Source: Amorphophallus konjac | Lineage: Eukaryota > Streptophyta > Magnoliopsida > Alismatales > Araceae | Direction of reading: 5' to 3' | DNA length: 64,000 nucleotides | NCBI GenBank assembly: GCA_022559845.1 | Contig: CM040125.1 | Location: 201,478,102-201,542,101 of the forward strand | Shown here: positions 43,768-55,701 of the stretch, one piece after another | Numbering within the stretch: the stretch's first letter is position 1 | How the letters are laid out: each line of letters begins with the position of its first letter | Program-made: the position numbers and the translations under genes | The notes under the pieces: generated by a model | Database searches by the model: none | Told to the model about the DNA's origin: nothing | What the model saw: only the letters and a program-made list of their open reading frames with translations

Positions 43768-45844
43768 TGATGGGAATCGACGCCGACCATGTACACTTTC
43801 TTTTGCATTTATGTCCTTTTAGTTTGTGTTCATATCCTTGGGAAAGTATGTACACAAATGTACGACTTTGTAAGCCAATGCGTCATTCCCTTGGATTGTG
43901 TTGGTTTTTATGCAATTATGTAGTAGGTCCAGCTAGGGGGCCCTCAGCCCTTTCCCATTGGTCCATGTCACCTATGTGGGACTGGTCAACCATCCTAGGT
44001 GGCCATCTAGAAGGGTTGAATGCCAATTGACCACATGGGAGACAAGGGGTTAAAATTTTCAAAGGTAGGCTACCTACCCATTCAACCCGTTTACCCTAGT
44101 CAAGGGGGCGCCCCATTCCACTTGTATTATTTTATTTTTTTTGTGTGTTGATCACACTTAATCTAGGCCATCCACTCCCCATCCCTAGATCTAATGGTGG
44201 GGAATGGATTAGATTCATAGCATATAAAAGGGTGTATTTTCCAATTGAAAATTAGTGAAAAGAAGAAAATTCATTGTGTTCCTTGGAGCTCCTTGCGCCC
44301 CCAGCTCTCTCCCTCTGGTTTTCCTCTTCCCCAACCCCATTTCTAGAGTGGATCACCTCTATCTCCTCCCCCTCAATCTCTGAGTTCATCGGTGCCGCCG
44401 CCGCCGCCGTTCGTGCCGCCATCGAGCCGCCGCGAAGCCGTCTTTGGTAATCTGTCCATCCAGGACAGAGGTAACTTTCACGAATTTCTGCTCCCACCTC
44501 CCTCCTCCTCTAAAGCTGACATTTTCAAGAGTGGTTCAGCTCTCGAACCCTTATCTTCACAAAAAATTTCAAGTCATATTTTCTTCATTTGGTATTTTTA
44601 CATTTTCGTTCCTCTTTCATTCTCAGATCTGCCTTGTTTCTATCTACAGTGACAGCAGCTCTGAGTTTTCCATATCCGGACCACTTTTTGATTTTTACAA
44701 GAGCTCCCAAATTAATTGGAAGTTATGTCGCCCTTCCCCTTTCACCAAGAATTTTCTTAATTTTGTGTTATCCTTCCACCTATTTTACGAAATTCACCCA
44801 AGCTCCAAAGTCTATTTTGTCTGCCTGTTCTCAGATCCGACCACCTGCCAGTGTAAACTCTCTAGAAAACAAAACCACCATATTTTACAGATCCAAAAAT
44901 CATCCTAGTTTCCTCTTTTGATTTCCTACAACTTTTCTGAAGAACACAACTTCAGATTCGGAGGTTTACCTATAGTTCAACGAAAGTTCTCAGACAAGTT
45001 CCATGTTGATCTGAGAATTCAGGCACTGTACAACAGTAGCTTTCAAAATTCGCCAACAAGAAGTACAGAGCTGGTTATTTTTCTGTAATCCCATAGGATT
45101 GAAGCCCTTCGAAGTAGATTTCCAACGGTACTGATTTTGTCGCATTCCGACATCGGTGCTGGTCGCAGCGAGCGTTCTCGTCGGGTCGCGCGCTGAAAAA
45201 TAGAAACAATAGATCCGTGGCCGGCTTTTCCGACCGGTGCCGATCGGAGCCGCCCGTCCTCCGGCCGGCGAACCAGTGCACCTCCATCCTTGGGAGTACC
45301 CATCCAGTTGACCCCACCACAGTGGTGCCACCCCGGTCCCACACGGTCCCTCCGGACAGCACGCGGGCCCCACAGTCACGAGTTCGGGTGCTGCCGAAGC
45401 TACGTGAGAAGCCGCCTGTCAACCCGAAATCGGTCCTCCCGGGCCCCATTGTGTAGCCCTTTACCTCCCTGTGTGGAGTGGGCAGTGACTCATTGCTGTA
45501 ACAATTGTGTATTCATTATCCCGGGAGTACTAGTTCGGCCGGGTCCGTCTTCCCCACGCCAAGAGCGTGGAGGTATCGTATTCACTCTGACACTTGACAT
45601 TTCACTTTATTTCATATATGCTTTATATGCCACTGCTAGAGAGCATGTGTAGGGCCGTTAGCTAGTAATCTTTATTTCACCGCTGCTGTGAGAGAGAGAG
45701 CGATACCGTCCCGTGACCCGATCCGGGCACAAAAGAGAACCGACCACCCTAGCTCATTGCCGGTTTCTCAACCACGCACGTCCGACGCTTCCCTCGCTAA
45801 GGGACAATTGCGAGCTTGTCGTGTCCGTGGTCCGTCCCGCATCA
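43768..45844 (+). repeat. LTR A of tandem array
   Basis: 2077 bp, starts TGATGGGAATCG, ends CGCATCA. TATA box TATAAAA at 44223-44229. The 3' half shows similarity to the chromovirus LTR at 6443-8447. Confidence 0.92.
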
Positions 45845-45847
45845 ATT

Positions 45848-45860
45848 TGGTATCAGAGCC
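45848..45860 (+). other. Primer binding site, internal region 1
   Basis: TGGTATCAGAGCC three bases after LTR A, initiator tRNA-Met type. Confidence 0.9.
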
Positions 45861-46154
45861 TGTTGAGTCTAGGGTGTCCAAAACAAAACAAAAAAAAGAG
45901 TGTCATTTAAGTCTAAGTGTCTAAGTCGGTCTTAGGAGTAGCATTTGCATACCATTAGTCGGTATATCAAAAGGTGTTGTCCGAACGTTAGGATACGCCT
46001 ATCGGGAAGGCCGCACATTTGCGCGAGTGATCTTCGGATCGATTAGCTCCACCACGTACCGAGTCTTGGTCGTCATGTCTAGGGTTGTAGTCCATTGTCT
46101 AGTTGGTTTATCTACTAGTGTCGACATGGCCATCCACTAGCTTCTCCGTGTCAC

Positions 46155-47489
46155 ATGGATTACCGAACATCCGGATCTTATCCATGGTGGCGATACTATC
46201 TCAAATGTAAGGACCACCCGAATCACCCCACTAGGCCCGAAACCCGGGACTTCTACGGGTCCGATGACCCAGGTGACTACCTAGAGTGGGAAGCCATTAT
46301 AGATGACTACTTCGAGGTGTACAATATGTACGGGCCCATGCAAGTCGATGTTGCCAAAAGGTGACTTTTTGGTGAAGCCGCCGAAACATGGAGGGACATC
46401 AAATATTGGAGGGAGGATAGGAATCTAAGGCCCATCGAGTCATGGTGGGAAATGAAGAGAGCGCTTAGGAGGGCCTACTTTCCCCGCCCACCTACCTCCA
46501 ACCACGGAGGTCATACCACTCACCAACCCCACCAACTCACCCACAATCAAGTGGGCCACACCTCTACCCAATCCCACCCCTTCACCGCCGTCCAAGCCCA
46601 CCAAGGCGACCCCAATCTAGTGGCCCGCCTAGTCACCTCCAACCAACCTCCCCTTGGCACCCGCATCCCAACCCACTCAAGTACCTCCAACCGAGTGGAA
46701 ACCCCGCTTATAGCCGAGCCTAGGACCACACCTAGGCCGAGGGACGAGGAGCGAGTCCACCCCAAGGTCCCTACTCCAACCCGCACCCTTCCCGAGATCT
46801 TGAAACAATTTACGGACGGGCTGGATAGGATTGAGAGGGCACTACTCCAACCCGAGCCCAAGGAGGTCATAGTCGGTAGTCTTCACCCGGCCCCACCTCT
46901 AGCATCCCCAAGCCCTCTTCCCACCATGGATACCACGCCTCCATCACCCTCGAGAGCTCCAATGCCACCACCCTCTATGTCCAAACGTGATTCAGAACCA
47001 TCTCATTTGGAGCCACCAAGGCCCGAGCCACCTGTATTTCTAACGGGTACACTATACATCACCGAGCCACTTTTTAGTTGGCTCAAGGATGGCTTGGTCC
47101 CACCTCCCTTTCCATCCATAGACCCCATCCTCCCTTTAGTGCCGGTCAACTCAATCCATATCACATTTCGATCTAGTCACCATGTTGACACATTGGACGA
47201 TCTTGTCATGGGATTAGATTCACAATGGAAGTTGACGCATCTTTTGGCGCGAGGCTTTGACCAACCCGCTAGTCTTCGCTTCACCCATCCGGCCTTCGGG
47301 TCCATTACCTCCGAGTGCACCGTGGGTTGTGTCACCACGGAGGTTCTTCTACTTCTCTCGCTACCGGACGAGCCCGAATTCATACCCTTTTGTCCGAGGG
47401 AGGAATCATACTCGTTGCCTATGATCCCCGTCCCACCCGTCACAATTCAAGAAGGTGACTATCCACACCTTCAAAACTTCTACACGTGA
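46155..47489 (+). pseudogene. Gag-like ORF plus unknown region, internal region 1
   Basis: One frame interrupted by a TGA at 46362-46364. The first part (FYGSDDPGDYLEWEAIIDDYFEVY) and the stretch after the stop (GEAAETWRDIKYWREDRNLRPIESWWEMKRALRRAYFP) match the order of the gag core in the element at 1-8447. The rest (46500-47489) is Pro/Thr-rich, then an unrecognised globular-looking part (HVDTLDDLVMGLDS ... LARGFDQPASL ... LLSLPDEPEFIPFCPREE) where zinc knuckle, protease and RT should be. Two TGA codons near 47487 and 47502 read TGG in the other copy. The protein must rely on a helper for all enzymatic steps. Confidence 0.75.
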
Positions 47490-48135
47490 GACCGTGACTT
47501 GTGAGAACCCACCACAAGGGGTCATACCTTCTTTGATCCCTTTGACCCATTCCCTAGTGGATCCTTAGACCCTCCATATATACTTCACTTCTTAGAGGGA
47601 GTCCACTATCACACTCCTACCCCACGGGCCGGGTCATCTACGCCCACCAAGCCTGTACACCTACAAGATACACCATCATCTAGGGGAAATACTCTTGGAC
47701 CTCCCACATCCACATCCCATATGCATGCATGGCCCACCTTAGGAGGTCTAGGATTTCCACATGATGTCAACCACCGGTTACGTCAGATGCATGCATGGCA
47801 TACGTTCGGGTGTCCTGGTCCGCCGTCATCCATGTACGGGTTGGACTAACCATAGATTTGTCTCGAGTCATGAGTCGGTTTCTTATTTGTGTGGTTTGCA
47901 TATGTGTGTTAGTGCATGGTGAGTCTGCATGTGTCGTGTGCAAGCTCGTCGATGTCAGTCCCTTATGAGTGTGAAAGCGAGTAGACTCACTCGAGGAGTT
48001 TGGGAATGGTTCTACTTCTATACCCGGATCAGTCACCTACAGGGATCCAGCGGTGATTCCTAGTGAGTCTTCGAGCCGCCTCCTCCCATTTTGAGAGTGC
48101 CCCACCCGGAGTGTCCCCCTTTAGCCCATAGCAGT

Positions 48136-48287
48136 TCGTACATATCGAGTATATATGGAATGAGCAGGTGACGATCACTTGGAGTGGAGCATACCCGCAC
48201 TACTTGGCATGGTGACGTATCCGCCGGAGTGCCTGAGCACCCATACCCCTACTCGACGGGGTCAAGTTCCTCCCACCCGGGGAGAGT
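48136..48287 (+). other. Chromodomain remnant and polypurine tract, internal region 1
   Basis: The stretch reading like HIEYIWNEQVTITWSGAYPHYLA corresponds to the start of the chromodomain at 6231 of the autonomous element. It is followed by the shared 'ctactcgacggggtc' block and the polypurine tract CCCGGGGAGAGT ending at 48287. This shows the non-autonomous family arose from a chromovirus by loss of the central pol. Confidence 0.75.
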
Positions 48288-50357
48288 TGATGGGAATCGA
48301 CGCCGAGCATGTACATTTTATTTTACATTTATGTCCTTTTAGTTTGTGTTCATATCCTTGGGAAAGTATGTACACAAATGTACGGCTTTGTAAGCTAATG
48401 CGTCATTCCCTTGGATTGTGTGGGTTTTTGTGCAATTATGTAGTAGGTCCAGCTAAGGGGCCCTCAGCCCTTTCCCATTGGTCCATGTCACCTATGTGGG
48501 GCTGGTCAACCATCGTAGATGGCCATCTAGAAGGGTTGAATGCCAATTGACCACATGGGAGACAAGGGGTTAAAAATTTCAAAGGTAGGCTACCTACCCA
48601 TTCAACCCCTTTACCCTAGTCATGGGGCGCCCCATTCCACTTGTATTATTTTATTTTTTTTGTGTGTTGATCACACTTAATCTAGGCCATCCACTCCCCA
48701 TCCCTAGATCTAATGGTGGAGAATGGATTAGATTCATAGCATATAAAAGGGTGTATTTTCCAATTGAAAATTAGTGAAAAGAAGAAAATTCATTATGTTC
48801 CTTGGAGCTCCTTGCGCCCCCAGCTCTCTCCCTCTAGTTTTCCTCTTCCCCAACCCCCATTTCTAGAGTGGATCACCTCTATCTCCTCCCCCTCAATCTC
48901 TGAGTTCATCGGTGCCGCCGCCGTTCGTGCCGCCATCGAGCCGCCGCGAAGCCATCTTCGGTAATCTATCCATCCAGGATAGAGGAAACTTCCATGAATT
49001 TCTACTCCCACCTCCCTTTTCTTCTGGAGCTGAAATTTTTGGGAGTGGTTCAACTCTCGAACCCTTATCTTCACAAAAACTTTCAAGTCATATTTCCTTC
49101 ATTTGGTATTTTTCCATTTTCGTTCCTCTTTCATTCTCAGATCTACCTTGTTTCTGTCTACAGTGACAGTAGCTCTGAGTTTTCCATATCCGGACCCCTT
49201 TTTGATTTTTCCAAGAGGTCCCAAATTAATTGAAAGTTCTGTCCACCTTCCCCTCTCACCAAGAATTTTCTTAATTTTTTTTATCCTTCCACCTATTTTA
49301 TGAAATTCACCCAAGTTCCAAAGTCTGTTTTGTTTGCCTGTTCCCAGATCCGACCACTTTCCACTGTAAACTCTCTAGAAAATTCAAACCTCCATATTTT
49401 CCAGATCCAAAAATAGTATTTTCCTATCTTGATTTCCTACAACTTTTTTGAAGAACACAACTTCAGATTCGGAGGTTTACCTATTGTTCAATGGAAGTTC
49501 TCAGACAAGTTCCCTATTGATCTGAGAATTCGGCCACTGTACAACAGCAGATTTCAAAATTCGCCAACAAGAAGTACAGAGCTGGTTATTTTTCTGTAAT
49601 CCCATATGCTTGAATCCCTTCGAAGCAACTTTCCAACGGCACTAATTTCGTCGCATTCTGACATCGGTGCTGGTCGCAGCAAGCGTTCTCGTCGGGTCGC
49701 ATGCTAAAAAATAGAAACAATAGATCCGTGGCCGGCTTTTCCGACTGGTGCCGATCAGAGCCGCCCGGCCTCCGGCCGGCGAACCAGTTTGCCTCCATCC
49801 TTGGGAGCACCCCTCCAGGTGTCCCCACCGCAGTGGTGCCGCCCCGGTCCCACACGGTCCCTCCGGATAGCACGCGGGCCCCACAGTCACGAGTTCGGGT
49901 GCTGCCGAAGCTACGTGAGAAGCCACCCGTCAACCCGAAATCGTTCCTCCCGGGCCCCATTGAGTAGCCCTTTACCTCCCTGCGTGAAGTGGGCAGTGAC
50001 TCATTGCTGTAACAATTGTGTATTCATTATCCCGGGAGTACTAGTGCGGCCGGGTCCGTCTTCCCCACGCTGAGAGCGTGGAGGTATCGTATTCGCTCCG
50101 ACACTTGGCATTTCGCTTTATTTCATATATGCTTTATATGCCACTGCTAGAGCGCATGTGTAGAGCCGTTAGCTAGTAATCTTTATTTCACCATTGCTGC
50201 GAGAGAGAGAGAGCGATACCGTCCCGTGACCTGATCCGGGCACAAAAGAGAACCGACCACCCTAGCTCATTGCCAGTTTCTCAACCGCGCACGTCCGACG
50301 CTTCCCTCGCTAAGGGACAATTGCGAGTTTGTCGTGTCCGTGGTCCGTCCCGCATCA
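48288..50357 (+). repeat. LTR B of tandem array (shared middle LTR)
   Basis: 2070 bp, same termini as LTR A. TATA box at 48742-48748. It serves as the 3' LTR of the left unit and 5' LTR of the right unit. Confidence 0.92.
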
Positions 50358-50360
50358 ATT

Positions 50361-50373
50361 TGGTATCAGAGCC
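50361..50373 (+). other. Primer binding site, internal region 2
   Basis: TGGTATCAGAGCC three bases after LTR B. Confidence 0.9.
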
Positions 50374-50667
50374 TGTTGAGTCTAGGGTGTCCAAAATAAA
50401 ACAAAAAAAAGAGTGTCATTTAAGTCTAAGTGTCTAAGTCGGTCTTAGGAGTTGCAATTGCATACCATTAGTCGGTATATCAAAAGGTGTTATACGAACG
50501 TTAGGCTACGCCTATCGGGAAGGCCGCACATTTGCGCGAGTGATCTTTGGATCGATTAGCTCTGCCACGTACCGTGTCTTGATCGTCATGTCTAGGGTTG
50601 TAGTCCATTGTCTAGTTGGTTTATCTACTAGTGTCGACATGGCCATCCACTAGCTTCTCCGTGTCCC

Positions 50668-52362
50668 ATGGATTTCTGAACATCCGGATCTTATCCATGG
50701 TGGCGATACTATCTCAAATGGAAGGACCACCCGAATCACCCCACTAGGCCCGAAACCCGGGACTTCTACGGGTCTGATGACCCAGGTGACTACCTAGAGT
50801 GGGAAGCCATTATGGATGACTACTTCGAGGTGTAAAATGTGTACGGGCCCATGCAAGTCGATGTTGCCAAAAGGTGACTTTTTGGTGAAGTCGCCGAAAC
50901 ATGGAGGGACATCAAATATTGGAGGGAGGATAGGAATCTAAGGCCCATCGAGTCATGGTGGGAAATGAAGAGAGCGCTTAGGAGGGCCTACTTTCCCCGC
51001 CCACCTACCTCCAACCACGGAGGTCATACCACTCACCAACCCCACCAACTCACCCACAATCAAGTGGGCCACACCTCTACCCAATCCCACCCCTTCACCG
51101 CCGTCCAAGCCCACTAAGGCGACCCCAATCTAGTGGCCCGCCCAGTCACCTCCAACCAACCTCCCATTGGCACCCGTATCCCAACCCACTCAAGTACCTC
51201 CAACCGAGTGGAAGCCCCGCTTATAGCCGAGCCTAGGACCACACCTAGGCCGAGGGATGAGGAGCGAGTCCACCCCAAGGTCCCTACTCCAACCCGCACC
51301 CTTGCCGAGATCTTGAAACAATTTACGGACGGGCTGGATAGGATTGAGAGGGCACTACTCTAACCCGAGCCCAAGGAGGTCATAGCAGGTAGTCTTCACC
51401 CGGCCCCACCTCTAGCATCCCCAAGCCCTCTTCCCACCATGGATACCACGCCTCCATCACCCTCGAGAGCTCCAATGCCACCACCCTCTATGTCCGAACG
51501 TGATTCGGAACCATCTCATTTGGAGCCACCAAGGCCCGAGCCACCCGTATTTGTAACGGGTACACTATACATCGCCGAGCCACTTTTTAGTTGGCTCAAG
51601 GATGGCTTGGTCCCACCTCCCTTTCCATCCATGGACCCCATCCTCCCTTTAGTGCCAGTCAACTCAATCCATACCACATTTCGATCTACTCACCATGTTG
51701 ACACATTGGATGATCTTGTCATGTGATTAGATTCACAATGGAAGTTGACGTATCTTTTGGCGCGAGGCTTTGACCAACCCGCTAGTCTTAGCGTCACCCA
51801 TCCGGCCTTCGGGTCCATTACCTCCGAGTGCACCGTGGGTTGTGTCACCACGAAGGTTCTTCTACTTCTCTCGCTACCGGACGATCTCGAATTCATACCC
51901 TTTTGTCCGAGGGAGGAATCATACTTCTTGCCTACGATCCCCGTCCCACCCGTCACAATTCAAGAAGGTGACTATCCACACCTTCAAAACTTCTACACGT
52001 GGGACCGTGACTTGTGGGAACCCACCACAAGGGGTCATACCTTCTTTGATCCCTTTGACCCATTCCCTAGTGGATCCTTAGACCCTCCATATATACTTCA
52101 CTTCTTAGAGGGAGTCCACTATCACACTCCTACCCCACGTGCCGGGTCATCTACGCCCACCAAGCCCGTACACCTACAAGATACACCATCATCTAGGGGA
52201 AATACTCTTGGTCCTCCCACATCCACATCCCATATGCATGCATGGCCCACCTTAGGAGGTCTTGGATTTCCGCATGATGTCAACCACCGGTTACGTCAGA
52301 TGCATGCATGGCATACGTTCGGGTGTCCTGGTCCGCCGTCATCCATGTACGGGTCGGACTAA
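50668..52362 (+). pseudogene. Gag-like ORF plus unknown region, internal region 2
   Basis: Second copy of the frame at 46155. It shares the TGA after VAKR (about 50875). The start codon region is changed ('atggatttctg' for 'atggattaccg'). Extra stops arose at about 50833 (TAA), 51115, 51360 and 51723. On the other hand the two tryptophan codons lost in copy 1 are intact, so the downstream part stays open to 52362 (…FLEGVHYHTPTP… to GSD). Comparing the two copies gives the ancestral frame through most of the unknown region. Confidence 0.75.
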
Positions 52363-52799
52363 CCATAGATTTGTCTCGAGTCATGAGTTGGTTTCTTATT
52401 TGTGTGGTTTGCATATGTGTGTTAGTGCATGGTGAGTCTGCATGTGTCGTGTGCAAGCTCGTCGATGTCAGTCCCTTATGAGTGTGAAAGCGAGTAGACT
52501 CACTCGAGGAGTTTGGGAACGGTTCTACCTCTATACCCGGATCAGTCACCTACAGGGACCCAGTGGTGATTCCTAGTGAGTCTTCGAGCCGCCCCTCCCA
52601 TTTTGAGAGTGCCCCACCCGGAGTGTCCACCTTTAGCCTATAGCAGTTCGTGCATATCGAGTATATATGGAATGAGCAGGTGACGATCACTTGGAGTGGA
52701 GCATACCCGCACTACTTGGCACGGTGACGTATCCGCTGGAGTACCTGAGCACCCAAACCCCTACTCGACGGGGTCGAGTTCCTCCCACCCGGGGAGAGT

Positions 52800-54878
52800 T
52801 GATGGGAATCGACGCCGAGCATGTATATTTTATTTTACATTTATGTCCTTTTAGTTTGTGTTCATATCCTTGGGAAAGTATGTACACAAATGTACGGCTT
52901 TGTAAGCCAATGCGTCATTCCCTTGGATTGTGTGGGTTTTTGTGCAATTATGTAGTAGGTCCAACTAGGGGGCCCTCAGCCCTTTCCCATTGGTCCATGT
53001 CACCTATGTGGGGCTGGTCAACCATCCTAGGTGGCCATCTAGAAGGGTTGAATGCCAATTGACCACATGGGAGACAAGGGGTTAAAATTTTCAAAGGTAG
53101 GCTACCTACCCATTCAACCCCTTTACCCTAGTCAAGGGGGCGCCCCATTCCACTTGTATTATTTTTTTTTTTGTGTGTGTTGATCACACTTAATCTAGGC
53201 CATCCACTCCCCATCCCTAGATCTAATGGTGGAGAATGGATTAGATTCATAGCATATAAAAGGGTGTATTTTCCAATTGAAAATTAGTGAAAAGAAGAAA
53301 ATTCATTGTGTTCCTTGGAGCTCCTTGCGCCCCCAGCTCTCTCCCTCTGGTTTTCCTCTTCCCCAACCCCCATTTCTAGAGTGGATCACCTTTATCTCCT
53401 CCCCCTCAATCTCTGAGTTCATCGGTGCCGCCGCCGCCGCCGTTCGTGCCGCCATCGAGCCGCCGCGAAGCCATCTTCGGTAATCTATCCATCTAGGACA
53501 GAGGAAACTTCCACGAATTTCTGCTCCCACCTCCCTCTTCTTCTGGAGCTGAAATTTTCAGGAGTGGTTCAACTCTCGAACCCGTATCTTCACAAAAAAT
53601 TTCAAGTCATATTTCCTTCATTTGGTATTTTTCCATTTTCGTTCCTCTTTCATTCTCAGATCTGCCTTGTTTCTGTCTACATTGACAGTAGCTCTGAGTT
53701 TTCCATATCCGGACCCCTTTTTGATTTTTCCAAACGCTCCCAAATTAATTAAAAGTTCTGTCCACCTTCCCCTCTCACCAAGAAGTTTCTTAATTTTTTT
53801 TTATCCTTCCACCTATTTTATGAAATTCACCCAAGTTCCAAAGTCTATTTTGTTTGCCTGTTCCCAGATCCGACCACCTGCCAGTGTAAACTCTCTAGAA
53901 AATCCAAACCTCCATATTTTCCAGATCCAAAAATAGTCATGGTTTCCTCTCTTGATTTCCTACAACTTTTCTGAAGAACACAACTTCAGATTCGGAGGTT
54001 TACCTATCGTTCAACAGAAGTTCTCAGACAAGTTCCCTGTTGATCTGAGAATTCAGGCACTGTACAACAGCAACTTTCAAAATTCACCAACAAGAAGTAC
54101 AGAGCTGGTTATTTTTCTGTAATCCCATATGTTTGAAGCGCTTCGAAGCAGCTTTCCAACGGCACTGATTTCGTCGCATTCCGACATTGGTGCTGGTCGC
54201 AGCGAGCGTTCTCGTCGGGTCGCGCGCTGAAAAATAGAAACAATAGATCCGTGGCCCGCTTTTCCGACCAGTGCCGATTGGAGCCGCCCGGCCTCTGGCC
54301 GGCGAACCAGCATGCCTCCATCCTTGGGAGCACCCCTCCAGGTGTCCCCACCGCAGTGGTGCCGCCCCGGTCCCACACGGTCCCTCCGGATAGCACGCGG
54401 GCCCCACAGTCATGAGTTCGGGTGCTGCCGAAGCTACGTGAGAAGCCGCCCGTCAACCCAAAATCGTTCCTCCCGGGCCCCATTGTGTAGCCCTTTACCT
54501 CCCTGCGTGGAGTGGGCAGTGACTCATTGCTGTAACAATTGTGTATTCATTATCCCGGGAGTACTAGTTCGGTCGGGTCCGTCTTCCCCACGCCGAGAGC
54601 GTGGAGGTATCGTATTCGCTCCGACACTTGGCATTTTGCTTTATTTCATATGTGCTTTATATGCCACTGCTAGAGAGCATGTGTAGGGCCGTTAGCTAGT
54701 AATCTTTATTTCACCGCTATTGCGAGAGAGAGAGCGATAGCGTCCCGTGACCCGATCCTTGCACAAAAGAGAATCGACCACCCTAGCTCATTGCCGATTT
54801 CTCAACCGCGCATGTCCGACGCTTCCCTCGCTAAGGGAAAATTGCGAGCTTGTCGTGTCCGTGGTCCGTCCCGCATCA
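52800..54878 (+). repeat. LTR C of tandem array
   Basis: 2079 bp, starts TGATGGG, ends CGCATCA. TATA box at 53255-53261. Preceded by chromodomain remnant and polypurine tract as in the left unit. Confidence 0.92.
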
Positions 54879-55245
54879 GGTCCAAGGAAGGAGGAACTCC
54901 ACACTGGCGGCATAGAATGCGGAAGGCGGAAAGAAGAAGATAAGAATTGGCTACCAACTGAATGGGCGCCAACAGGAAAAAATTGAGAAGCTGAAGAATG
55001 AAAGGTTCGAAGGGAAGGCGGAACCCACCCTTCCACGACAGAAGGAAAGTACAGATATGGCCTATATGAGAGTCCAAGCTCATCTCGTGTGGAAAGGCCG
55101 CGGCAAAGCAGAACTTGTGGGGCAGGCGATACTGATGCTCCAACCTTCTCACATCCGCCTCCCCCAGTTCACTACAGTTTGGAACCGGCACCTTCACCAC
55201 TGGCTCGTCCTCCCACTCTTCAGTATCTGAACGCTGGTCCGCCAT
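54879..55245 (-). pseudogene. Antisense extra gene of Tat element, 5' part
   Basis: On the minus strand an ATG at 55245 begins an acidic start (MADQRSDTEEWEDE). A long open stretch follows with GFRLPFEPFILQLLNFFLLAPIQL and a C-terminal CGVPPSLD, where it is cut by LTR C. The 'FRLPFxPFxxxLLxxxxLAPxQL' wording is typical of the plant gypsy-type transposon protein family (Transposase_28-like). The gene resumes at 43767 on the other side of the array. Upstream, toward 55701, no clear promoter was recognised. Confidence 0.7.
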
Positions 55246-55701
55246 GGAATCTGGAGAAGAGTTTGAGGAAAGGCGATCTCGGGACCCCGAAGATTCCGGG
55301 GGAAGAGGAGGCCGCCGACTGCCTTCACGGTTATCTCCGCCAACTCCACGAACGTCGCTGCAAGACTCTGCTCTTCCGTCGTGTCCTCACAACGCATCGA
55401 AGAGCCCAAAAGTAAGAACGGAGGAGAGCCAAAACCCTAAAGACGGAGGGAGTCTGGAATGACAACAAGCGCCAAATGCATATATCCTCATGCGGAAGGC
55501 GGAGCGTCGTTTCGACCTCCGAGAAAAGGGGGCCCCTTCAGTTCAAATCCGTCAGGATCATCATTATTACGGGCCCAGGTGACCACGACACGTGGCTTCC
55601 TAACACCGCCAGATCTCCACCCACCTGAGCCACGCTGGTCCAAAACCCCAAACAGCTACTCTTCCGAACTTACTAAAGCTCGGGAGTAGGAGGGGGACAA
55701 G
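55246..55701. other. Spacer and polypurine tract before Tat 3' LTR
   Basis: No gene seen apart from possible 5' sequence of the antisense gene. The purine-rich stretch GGGAGTAGGAGGGGGACAAG (55682-55701) is the polypurine tract. Confidence 0.7.

Larger units (their letters stand above)
43768..54878 (+). mobile_element. Tandem non-autonomous chromovirus array (LTR-int-LTR-int-LTR)
   Basis: Three LTRs (43768-45844, 48288-50357, 52800-54878) alternate with two internal regions of 2443 and 2442 bp. Each internal region starts with an initiator-tRNA-Met primer site and ends with a polypurine tract. The repeat unit is about 4.51-4.52 kb. The LTRs differ from one another, so this is not a simple assembly duplicate. 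The internal regions keep the gag start and a chromodomain remnant but no protease, RT, RNase H or integrase. The array splits the Tat antisense gene. The outer flanks (aattc at 43763-43767, ggtcc at 54879-54883) do not match, so no target duplication is visible. Confidence 0.93.

Noticed and set aside
43768..54878. Assembly duplication as an explanation of the three LTRs
   Set aside because: LTRs A, B and C and the two internal regions differ by many independent substitutions and different stop codons, so they are distinct copies.
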